Assembly (NCBI GenBank): GCA_011523685.1
Contig: WTGG01000017.1
Location: 1 to 38,716 of the forward strand
Length of the DNA: 38,716 nt
DNA from: Coxiellaceae bacterium
GTDB lineage: Bacteria; Pseudomonadota; Gammaproteobacteria; Coxiellales; Coxiellaceae
Direction of reading: 5' to 3'
Shown: positions 1 to 6,800 of the stretch, piece by piece
How positions within the stretch are numbered: position 1 is the stretch's first letter
How the letters are laid out: every line of letters begins with the position of its first letter
The notes under the pieces: generated by a model
What the model saw: only the letters and a program-made list of their open reading frames with translations
Databases searched by the model: none
What the model was told of the DNA's origin: nothing
Position numbers and translations under genes: made by a program

Positions 1-339
1 GATTAAAATAATATTAAATCAACCTAACTTTTCATTAATTTAACATTAAATCTCAAGTTAATATTAATCGATATTTTTTTTTGAATGTTTTATTAACTCT
101 GTTTAAATTATATTAAGGCCTTTTATGGTTAATATCTGTTGTTATCTGAGTGCCTATGAGATGAAATGTCAATTCTATTTATCGATGGCTTAAGTATTTT
201 GTTAAATTACCATATTTATAATTATTTATTATATTTAACTAGAAATTATCATTACGATGATCTCACTTATCGTAAGCGATATTTATATTTTCATGAAAGC
301 TGTTAAAAGGAGCCTTGGATAATCTGATGTTGGGGGAAA
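1..339. other. AT-rich stretch without a recognisable gene
   Basis: This stretch is very AT-rich, with many TTAAT/ATTAA runs and no long reading frame. Two short dyads sit side by side, ATCAT-TACG-ATGAT at 248-261 and ATCG-TAAG-CGAT at 269-280. A ribosome-binding-like AAAAGGAG at 305-312 precedes a 14-codon frame (TTG at 315, stop at 359), too short to call. It may be the regulatory upstream region of the small peptide gene at 529, but no clear promoter can be fixed. Confidence 0.4.
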
Positions 340-528
340 TTGAGGGTATTGATTGTTAAGTGTGTTATTTATCATGAGCTCGTTGAATATTATGAATTGG
401 TTCGTCTGCAATTCTTACGTGAGAATATGATGTTGTTGAAAACACTCTCTCTATTTGCGGGGCATTATTTTTTATTCGATAGTGTCTCGTTGACTATCTT
501 TAGCTTAATTAACACAAGGAGTGTTGTT

Positions 529-642
529 ATGAGTAAAAGTGATATTTTAAATATAGTAGGTGATGTCTATGTCGTACATGTATCGTTGAATAACTTCGCA
601 GATCCGACCTGTGTTCCTGGTATAACCATTCCTCTCAAATAG
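529..642 (+). CDS. Small peptide of unknown function (37 aa)
   Basis: This 37-residue frame starts at an ATG preceded by a near-ideal Shine-Dalgarno sequence, AAGGAG at 516-521, seven bases upstream. The frame stays open upstream to a TTG at 340 (100 aa in total), but that start has no good ribosome-binding site, so I prefer the internal ATG. The peptide begins MSKSDILNIVGDVYVVHV, has one Cys near the end (DPTCVPG) and finishes ITIPLK. It has no signal peptide or membrane segment. I do not recognise a family. The size, lone Cys and strong translation signal would fit a peptide toxin, a signalling peptide or a modified-peptide precursor, but no modification enzyme is next to it, so this is only a possibility. 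Confidence 0.4.
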   Translation: MSKSDILNIVGDVYVVHVSLNNFADPTCVPGITIPLK

Positions 643-703
643 AATTCTTCTTTTTCCAGAGAAAAGTTCTCATATACCACAGAGGATAATAACAGGAAGA
701 CTC

Positions 704-1243
704 CTAGCTAATTGCGCTGAAGACTTTGTCTTTTGATTGTAGTTTAGGGTGGGTCGTAACGGGAGGTGGAGGTGGGAACATTGAGGCCCTGTTGGTTCTA
801 ACAACAGACGTCGTTATCTTTCTTGTCTTGGCAGTTGTGTCTGCTGAGCGTGCTGTGCTCCAGTTAAGGACACGTTCAAGGTATGTATCTAAATCATCTG
901 CTGATATTATTTGTCTTTCGTCTTTTAGATTAGTGTAGGTCTTGCCAACTAAATTCTCGTGTAAAAGACCTCGTAATTCTGACTCGTCAGCTTTGCCATG
1001 TTCTCTCAATAGTTTTTGGTAGCATAAAGATACGCTATCTTCAAAACTCGGTGCAATTAGTTGTAAAGCATACTGCGCTAATTTTCGTGATTCTGCTTCC
1101 AGGCATCCAGTTTCATATCTGCAATGAGAAAAAAAATCATCCAAACGGTCTTTATTACGCGATAGCATATAGATATCGAAATACTGCCCTATGAAGTTCT
1201 TTATGGTGTTGTTAATGGTTTCGGTTGGATAGTTCCCACCCAT
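704..1243 (-). CDS. Hypothetical protein with C-terminal polyproline stretch (179 aa)
   Basis: This is an open frame of 179 residues from an ATG at 1243. I do not recognise its family. The first 125 residues are charged and appear helical, with no signal peptide or membrane segment, so it is probably soluble. The C-terminal third is Thr/Ser/Lys-rich and contains MFPPPPPVTTHPK, a five-proline run that in bacteria normally needs EF-P for translation. No clear Shine-Dalgarno sequence precedes the start. A dyad CATAAT-G-ATTATG at 1246-1258 lies directly upstream and could be an operator. The first codons overlap the 5' edge of the plus-strand fragment at 1225, so at most one of the two starts is right. 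A secreted or host-directed protein is conceivable, but nothing in the sequence proves it. Confidence 0.45.
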   Translation of the reverse strand: MGGNYPTETINNTIKNFIGQYFDIYMLSRNKDRLDDFFSHCRYETGCLEAESRKLAQYALQLIAPSFEDSVSLCYQKLLREHGKADESELRGLLHENLVGKTYTNLKDERQIISADDLDTYLERVLNWSTARSADTTAKTRKITTSVVRTNRASMFPPPPPVTTHPKLQSKDKVFSAIS

Positions 1244-1587
1244 GTCATAATGATTATGTTGTGTATGAAACCGTACGCAATTTTTGTTTGGAAGGCGATA
1301 AAAATTTAAATTTCCGTAACTATGACCATATTGGATTATGGATTCAAGGCGGCAAGCCTAATGACGTCAATCGGGATCTTAAAGAATCACAAACCGAAAT
1401 TATTGATGGTGTTTCTTTATTAATTCGCCGGAATTATCCCAGCATGGTGATGTCAAGTGATAAAAATTTGAGTTATAAACTAATTGATCTAGCTCTGAGA
1501 GAATCCATTTGTTTTGAAAAATTCATCGAAAATCTTGATATGTTAAAGGTATTGAATTTGTCGAGTGTCTCGACAACTACACCTTAG
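1225..1587 (+). pseudogene. Hypothetical gene fragment ending in an IS-end-like sequence
   Basis: This open frame of 120 codons begins at a TTG without a ribosome-binding site and has no convincing ATG start. The middle part (for example GLWIQGGKPNDVNRD, then a helical ELALRES-like stretch) looks protein-like, but I do not recognise it. The last seven codons (SVSTTTP and the stop) lie inside a sequence that matches the left end of the IS66-type element 200 bp further on (1574-1596 against 1775-1797, 22 of 23 identical). The natural C-terminus may therefore have been replaced when an older IS copy inserted. The 5' end is uncertain too, because it overlaps the start of the minus-strand gene. 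I treat it as a gene fragment. Confidence 0.35.
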
Positions 1588-1602
1588 CTAAATAATAACG
1601 TA
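1566..1602 (+). repeat. Degenerate second copy of the IS66-type left end
   Basis: The stretch around CAACTACACCTTAGCTAAATAAT (1574-1596) matches 1775-1797 at 22 of 23 positions. The preceding GTGTCTCGA is a poor match to the GTGAGCGTCACAG tip at 1762. Homology fades after about 1602. It looks like the relic of an older insertion of the same element family. Confidence 0.5.
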
Positions 1603-1753
1603 GGACTTTATTGTTAGGGTAAACACCACTCTTTTGTAATTTAATATCCAGTTAATATTTTTCTGTTGCTATAGGCAGAATTATTAACATTACCCTTGCG
1701 TTTTATTGACTATCAGTCTATAAACCCGCATGCTCCAACCTCATTGCTATCTG

Positions 1754-1761
1754 CGATCTTT
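1754..1761. repeat. Left 8-bp target-site duplication (CGATCTTT)
   Basis: CGATCTTT lies immediately outside the left tip GTGAGCGTCA of the element and is repeated exactly at 3149-3156, immediately outside the right tip. An 8-bp duplication is the length typical of IS66-family insertions. Confidence 0.8.
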
Positions 1762-1841
1762 GTGAGCGTCACAGCAACTACACCCTAGCTAAATAATTTA
1801 ACTTAGCCAGACTTTGGTTTTGCATAACCAAGGAGTAAGAT

Positions 1842-1967
1842 ATGGCAGAAAGCTAATCGACAGGTGAATCGGAAGAATTGGTTTAGTCTTGCAATGAAAG
1901 TGGCCAGAGCAAAGCAGCCTTAAGTTACGTCAACTCGCTTAACTAGCATCAATTTCTGTTTATAACA
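1842..1967 (+). pseudogene. Remnant of IS66-family accessory gene tnpA (OrfA)
   Basis: An ATG behind AAGGAG (1830-1835) opens a frame interrupted by stops at 1854, 1884 and 1944. Read through, it gives segments ESEELV, SCNESGQSKAALSYVNSLN and HQF. These match the usual pattern of IS66 OrfA proteins: a Trp/Leu-rich start, then SGQSKAAFC-like, then a QF-YW-like motif. Known OrfA proteins are roughly 100 residues or a little more, so only the N-terminal part is left. A hairpin (TTGGTT-TTGCAT-AACCAA, about 1815-1832) lies just before the start. The assignment rests on reading the motif by eye. Confidence 0.5.
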
Positions 1968-2024
1968 ATGTGCCCGGAGTTCTCATTCAGCTTGCCGGAT
2001 CTCATTATAACGAGAGAATCTACT

Positions 2025-2054
2025 ATGAAGCTAAAACTACTTGTATTTTTCTTT
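2025..2054 (+). other. Original bla start and frameshift site
   Basis: The ATG at 2025 has a modest GAGAG ribosome-binding site at 2012-2016 and encodes MKLKLLVFF. The T/C run 2046-2054 (TTTTTCTTT) contains one base too many to continue into the lactamase frame. Removing one T gives a continuous signal peptide and mature enzyme. Confidence 0.7.
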
Positions 2055-2940
2055 GACAGCCATTTTTTTAAGTACAAACGCTGTTGCGAATATTTCAAAA
2101 AAAATACAGACACAAACACGAGAAAAAATAGCCATGTTAGAAGCAGCTGCGAATGGGAGTATTGGTGTTTTTGCTATCAATACTGAAAATAATTATGTGA
2201 TTGCATATCATGCAAAAAAGAGATTTCCACTTTGCAGTACAAACAAAGTTATGGGTGTTGCTGCTATTCTCAAAGAGAGTGAAAAAAATACTGGATTATT
2301 ACAGCGAAAAATTAAGTACAAAAAGTCCGAGTTAATCGCTTGGTCACCAACTACAAAAAAACATGTCAATTCAGGAATGACAATTACTGAATTAGGTAAA
2401 GCGGCTATTACGCTTAGTGATAACACTGCAATTAACCTCTTAATGAAAGAAATATATGGACCCAAAGGTGTTACGGCTTTTGCGCGCTCCATTGGTGATG
2501 ATATTTTTAACCTAGTTCGCTGGGAGCCGGAATTAAATACAGCGGTGCCGGGTGGTTTACGTGACACTTCATCACCTGAGGCTATGGCCAATAGTTTGCG
2601 TAAATTAGTATTAGGACATGTATTAGCGCCTAAGCAACAAGAACTTCTTAAGACATGGTTAATAGAAAATACTACTGGAGATGCAAGAATTCGGGCTGGC
2701 ACACCGAGTAATTGGCTTGTTGGTGATAAGACTGGTACATGTGGACATTATGGTTCGACGAATGATGTCGGTATTATTTGGCCTAAAAATGGTTCGCCTA
2801 TTATCGTTGCAGTTTATTTTATAGTGAAAAAAGAAAATGCTAAGCCACGTGATGATGTTATTGCTAAAGCCACACGAATTATTTTGGGTTCTGTAACCAG
2901 CACTCAACACGAAGGAAAAATACGAGTAAAATTATCTTAG
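2041..2940 (+). CDS. bla: Class A serine beta-lactamase, KPC/carbapenemase-like, with frameshifted signal peptide
   Basis: This periplasmic enzyme opens beta-lactam rings through an acyl-serine intermediate. All class A motifs are present: S-T-N-K at residues 66-69 (Ambler Ser70/Lys73), SDN at 126-128, E-x-x-L-N at 162-166 (Glu166/Asn170) and KTG at 230-232 followed by T-C-G. Cys65 and Cys234 correspond to Ambler Cys69 and Cys238, the disulfide pair of KPC, NMC-A, SME and GES-type enzymes. WSP at 101-103 matches Trp105 of KPC. The open frame starts only at a TTG (2041) without a ribosome-binding site. The natural start is the ATG at 2025: MKLKLLVFF, then after a +1 shift in the T-rich run at 2046-2054, LTAIFLSTNAVA, a perfect signal peptide. 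The gene is thus inactivated, recoded or affected by a base-calling error. It is the cargo of the IS66-like element. Confidence 0.9.
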   Translation: MYFSLTAIFLSTNAVANISKKIQTQTREKIAMLEAAANGSIGVFAINTENNYVIAYHAKKRFPLCSTNKVMGVAAILKESEKNTGLLQRKIKYKKSELIAWSPTTKKHVNSGMTITELGKAAITLSDNTAINLLMKEIYGPKGVTAFARSIGDDIFNLVRWEPELNTAVPGGLRDTSSPEAMANSLRKLVLGHVLAPKQQELLKTWLIENTTGDARIRAGTPSNWLVGDKTGTCGHYGSTNDVGIIWPKNGSPIIVAVYFIVKKENAKPRDDVIAKATRIILGSVTSTQHEGKIRVKLS

Positions 2941-3116
2941 CGGTGCATCCGCCGTCATCAGATCCTCACCACTCCAACTCTAAGAATGCAGGCGCTTGCT
3001 TTGAGAGTATTAAATATTATAATTCCAAAACCAAACCCTTTCGTGTGATGACGATTTTGAGTTATTCCCTAGGTCATAATACAAGCTCCGAATGTCACCT
3101 GTAGTGTAAGCTCTGC

Positions 3117-3148
3117 GTGAGCGTCGTAATTTAAATTATGACGCTTAC
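3117..3148. repeat. 32-bp palindrome forming the right end of the element
   Basis: GTGAGCGTCGTAATTT (3117-3132) is followed directly by AAATTATGACGCTTAC (3133-3148). As RNA the arms pair over 16 positions with two G-U pairs. Each arm begins, reading inwards, with a GTRAGCGTC tip like that at 1762. It looks like two IS ends placed head to head, or a naturally palindromic right end. Confidence 0.75.
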
Positions 3149-3156
3149 CGATCTTT
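3149..3156. repeat. Right 8-bp target-site duplication (CGATCTTT)
   Basis: This is an exact copy of 1754-1761, directly abutting the right tip of the element. Confidence 0.8.
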
Positions 3157-3253
3157 GAGCGTGTATATAGCGTTTGATACCTTAGGACAAAGGTAAAGCG
3201 CAATAATAGTAAATTCATCATCTGAGTCATGCCAAAGGATTTTGACAAGGGAG

Positions 3254-3276
3254 TTGCCCGCTGATCCAGCGGGCAA
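3254..3276 (-). terminator. Hairpin downstream of ppiB, probable terminator
   Basis: TTGCCCGCT-GATCC-AGCGGGCAA is a perfect 9-bp GC-rich stem with a 5-nt loop, 16 bases after the ppiB stop codon. The downstream U-tract on the minus strand is weak (ACTCCCTTGT), so termination may be partial, or the hairpin may instead protect the transcript end. Confidence 0.6.
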
Positions 3277-3291
3277 TGAATATTAGGTGGA

Positions 3292-3804
3292 TTAGTCAGC
3301 AGAAACGGTTTCGTTGATCGCAGTTGCTTTCGTAATCATGACTGGCTCTGCAGGTACATCTTGGTGACCGTTGCGAGATGTGGTTTCAACCACTTTGATT
3401 TGGTCAACAATGTCCATGCCCGCAATCACTTTTCCGAATACGCAATACCCATAACCCTGAGGGTCTTTGGATTGGAAGTTTAGGAAAGCATTATCTTTAA
3501 CATTGATAAAGAATTGTGATGAAGCAGAGTGTGGTGCCATTGTGCGAGCCATTGCTAGAGTGCCACGGGTATTTTGCTCGCCATGCTCAGCTTCGTTCTC
3601 GATTGGATCATGCGTGTCTTTTTGTTGCATGTCTGCATCAAAGCCGCCACCTTGGATCATGAAGTCGTTAATCACTCGATGGAATAGAGTGTTGTCATAA
3701 AAACCTTCTTCAACATAACGTAAAAAGTTTTTGGCAGTGTTAGGTGTGTTGGTGTGGTCCAATTCGATATCGATGGTACCCATTGATGTTTCTAAGCGAA
3801 TCAT
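3292..3804 (-). CDS. ppiB: Peptidyl-prolyl cis-trans isomerase B (cyclophilin)
   Basis: This cytoplasmic cyclophilin catalyses cis-trans isomerisation of X-Pro bonds. At 170 residues it is the usual length for PpiB. The active-site signatures are visible: FHRVINDFMIQGG (catalytic Arg in FHR, then the Phe and Gln), MARTMAPHSASSQFFI and the FGKVIAGMDIVD segment. There is no signal peptide, so it is the cytoplasmic rather than the periplasmic (PpiA) type. The start ATG at 3804 has a good AGGAG five bases upstream. It follows purL by 23 bases on the same strand and is probably the last gene of an FKBP-purL-ppiB operon, ending at the hairpin 3254-3276. Confidence 0.95.
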   Translation of the reverse strand: MIRLETSMGTIDIELDHTNTPNTAKNFLRYVEEGFYDNTLFHRVINDFMIQGGGFDADMQQKDTHDPIENEAEHGEQNTRGTLAMARTMAPHSASSQFFINVKDNAFLNFQSKDPQGYGYCVFGKVIAGMDIVDQIKVVETTSRNGHQDVPAEPVMITKATAINETVSAD

Positions 3805-3827
3805 AGTTTTCTCCTATTGAATTTGTA

Positions 3828-6800
3828 TTATTTTAACCATGCCCTTGCATTACGAAAGAGCTGTATCCAAGGGGTGTTTTCCCCCCAGGTATTCGGTGAC
3901 CAAGACAGCTGAGATGTACGAAACACACGTTCAGGGTGTGGCATCATCAGTGTGACTCGACCGTCTGTTGTTGTGACTCCCGCGATACCTTCTGGGCTCC
4001 CGTTCGGATTAAAAGGGTAGCGTTGAGTGATGTTATGTGAATGGTCAACGTAGTGTAAAGCCGTGCGTTGTTGGCTTTGGAGTTGTGTTAAATCTTCGGA
4101 TGAGCGAAATGTCGCGCGTCCCTCTGCGTGAGATACGACCACAGGCAGCGTGCTACCTTCCATGCCTTGTAATAAAATGGACGGTGATCGGGGTATGGTG
4201 ACTAAGCTTAAACGCGCTTCGAATTGTTCTGATTCATTGCGTTGCCATAGTGGGAAGTGATTGCTGCCAGGAATGATGGGTTGACAGTGTGCTAGCACTT
4301 GGCAGCCATTGCAGATTCCTAGGGTAAATGTATTGTTACGATTAAAAAATGTAGCAAAGGTATCGTGCAATCGGGGGTTGCGTAAAATGGATTCGGCCCA
4401 GCCTCGTCCTGCGCCTAATGTGTCACCATACGAAAAGCCACCACATACCGCTAGGCCTTGAAATTCCGATAAAGATTGTCTGTTATGGAGTAAGTCGGTC
4501 ATGTGGACATCATGACAAGTAAAGCCAGAGCGCTCGAAAGCAGCTGCCATTTCTAGGTAACCATTGGTACCTTGTTCGCGTAGTATCGCCACTTTGGGTG
4601 GAGTGAGATTAAGGTATGGTGCACTGACATCCGTATTGGTATCGAATGCTACATGAGCATTGAGCCCGGGGTCTTCTTTATCGAGTAAAGTATCGTAAGC
4701 TTGTTGTGCGCATTCTGGGTTGTCGCGTAATGCTTGCATCTGGTAGGAGGTTGCTGACCAAAGGCGTTGTAATGTGATGCGCGATTCGGTGAATAGGACT
4801 GTATCATTGTGACTAAAAGTCAGGGTGTTGTTTGTTGTAGGTTGCCCAATAATGTGTGTTTGATCAATCAGTCCATGGTTCTTGAAGATAGCTTGTGTCC
4901 GGACAACATGTTCCGTGGCCACTTCAATGACTATGCCAAGTTCTTCATTAAATAATGTTGCTATAGGGTTGTTCCCAAGTTTGCTGAGATCTATCGATAA
5001 TCCGCAATGAGCAGCAAAGGCCATTTCTGCAAGTGTGACCAGTAATCCGCCATCTGAACGATCATGATAAGCCAGTATGAGATCTTTAGCTTTTAGTTCT
5101 CGTAGTGCCGTAAAGCTGTTCTTGAGTAGTTCTGGATGATCAATGTCAGCAGGACGTTGCCCTAGTGATTGGTAGACTTGGGTCAGTACGGAGCCCCCTA
5201 GGCACTGGCTGCCATCAGCAAGATCAATAAATAATAGTGTAGTATCTTGGTGAGGATGGAGTTCTGGGGTGAGTGTTTGAGTCACGTCAGTAACAGGTGC
5301 TGCTGCAGTTACAATCAGCGAGATGGGTGAAGCAACGGTGTGTGTTTCTTGGTGGTCTTTCCATTCAACTTTCATGGAGAGTGAATCTTTGCCAACAGGG
5401 ATGTTAATTCCAAGTGCAGGGCAGAGTTCCATGCCGACCGCTTGTACGGCATCATAAAGGCTTATGGCGTCAGCACTGAAATCACAGGCGGCCATCCAGT
5501 TTGCGGATAGTGAAATATCATCGGTGTGCTGAATAGGCGCGGCCATGAGGTTAGTCAGTGCTTCACCGATAGCCATGCGGGCTGATGCTGCTGGGTGAAG
5601 AAGAGCAACTGGGGTACGTTCACCTAAAGCAAAGGCTTCGCCTGTGTGTTGAATGAAATCACTGTGTGTCACTGCAACGTCAGCTACTGGTGTTTGCCAG
5701 GGTCCTACCATTTGGTCACGAGCAACCAGACCTCCCACACTACGATCACCGATAGTGATCAGGAAGCTTTTGTCGCCGACAGCAGGAAATTGTAAGACTC
5801 GAGAAATAGCATCATTCAGGGAGACCTGTGATAAATCAAAAGGTTCGTGTTCGACATCAGAGCGATGAAGATCACAATGCATAGGTGGCATGTCTTCAAA
5901 TAATGCGGACATGGGAAGGTTGATTGGAGTGTTTTCTGGGTGGTCTTGGTCATGTAGCGTCAGTTGTGGTTCGGCAGTGGCTGTGCCAATGATGGCATAG
6001 GGGCATTGTTCACGTTGACAGATGGCGTCAAAGCGAGAGAGGTCGTGGGGTGCAATCGCTAAGACGTATCGTTCTTGCGCCTCATTGCACCATATTTCCA
6101 TGGGCGATAGATCAGGTTGAGCATTGGGTATAGCTTGTAAATCCAATTGTGCACCGAGTTTATCTGCGTGAATGAGTTCGGGAAGTGCGTTACTGAGACC
6201 GCCTGCGCCTACATCATGAATACTGACAATGGGGTTGTTATCTCCTAGTCTCCAGCAGCAGTTGATGACTTCCTGTGCTTTTCGTTGCATGTGTGGGTTT
6301 GAACGTTGCACTGAAGCGAAATCTAGCGATGACAGTTGGTCTTGGTTGCTGCGGGAAGATGCTGAGCCTCCACCAATCCCTATGCGCATGGCTGGACCGC
6401 CTAATACAATGAGTTGGGTTTCAGGTTGTAAGGCTTGCTTTTGTATTTGAGAGTCGCGAATGGTGCCAATGCCACCGGCGAGCATGATTGGTTTGTAGTA
6501 GCTGCGAATAATATTGCCCACTTCGCGTGTAATGCAGCTTTCGAAAGTTCTAAAAAATCCGGCGAGGTTAGGGCGGCCAAATTCATTATTATAAGCTGCT
6601 GCACCTATTGGGCCTTCCATCATGATATTGAGTGCGCTCGCTAGGTGAGGTGGCTTGGGTGTGTCTAGTTCCCATGGTTGTGGTAAATCAGGTAGGTGTA
6701 AGTGTCCTGTAGCAAAGCCACATAAGCCAGCTTTGGTTTGTGCTCCACGGCCAGTAGCCGCTTCGTCTCGTATCTCTCCACCACTGCCTGTGGCAGCTCC

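Larger units (their letters stand above)
1762..3148 (+). mobile_element. Non-autonomous IS66-family-derived element carrying a class A beta-lactamase
   Basis: The unit begins GTGAGCGTCA and ends TGACGCTTAC, terminal inverted repeats matching at 9 of 10 positions and resembling the GTAAGCG-type tips of IS66 elements. An 8-bp direct repeat CGATCTTT flanks both tips. Just inside the left end (1842-1967) is a decayed IS66-type TnpA reading frame. The tnpB and tnpC genes are missing, and their place is taken by the lactamase gene. The 3' part (2941-3116) has no gene and ends in a 32-bp palindrome. An intact IS66 transposase elsewhere in the genome could act on these ends. One caution is that the sequence after the right repeat (GAGCGTG) resembles the element tip itself, so a local duplication needs to be excluded. 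Confidence 0.75.
2941..3291. other. Gene-free stretch: right end of the element plus flank
   Basis: There is no plausible gene on either strand. Positions 2941-3116 are the 3' non-coding part of the lactamase element. The palindrome and right inverted repeat follow at 3117-3148 and the target duplication at 3149-3156. The remainder is flank leading to the ppiB terminator hairpin. Confidence 0.6.

Noticed and set aside
340-642. 100-codon frame starting at TTG 340
   Set aside because: The start has no good ribosome-binding site, and the internal ATG at 529 has an ideal one; only the 37-codon version is kept.
726-938. 70-codon plus-strand frame
   Set aside because: It is the antisense image of the polyproline gene on the minus strand, without a ribosome-binding site.
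1968-2186. 72-codon frame overlapping the start of the lactamase gene
   Set aside because: Only the part from 2025 to about 2054 is meaningful, as the displaced signal peptide start; the rest is the wrong frame of the lactamase.
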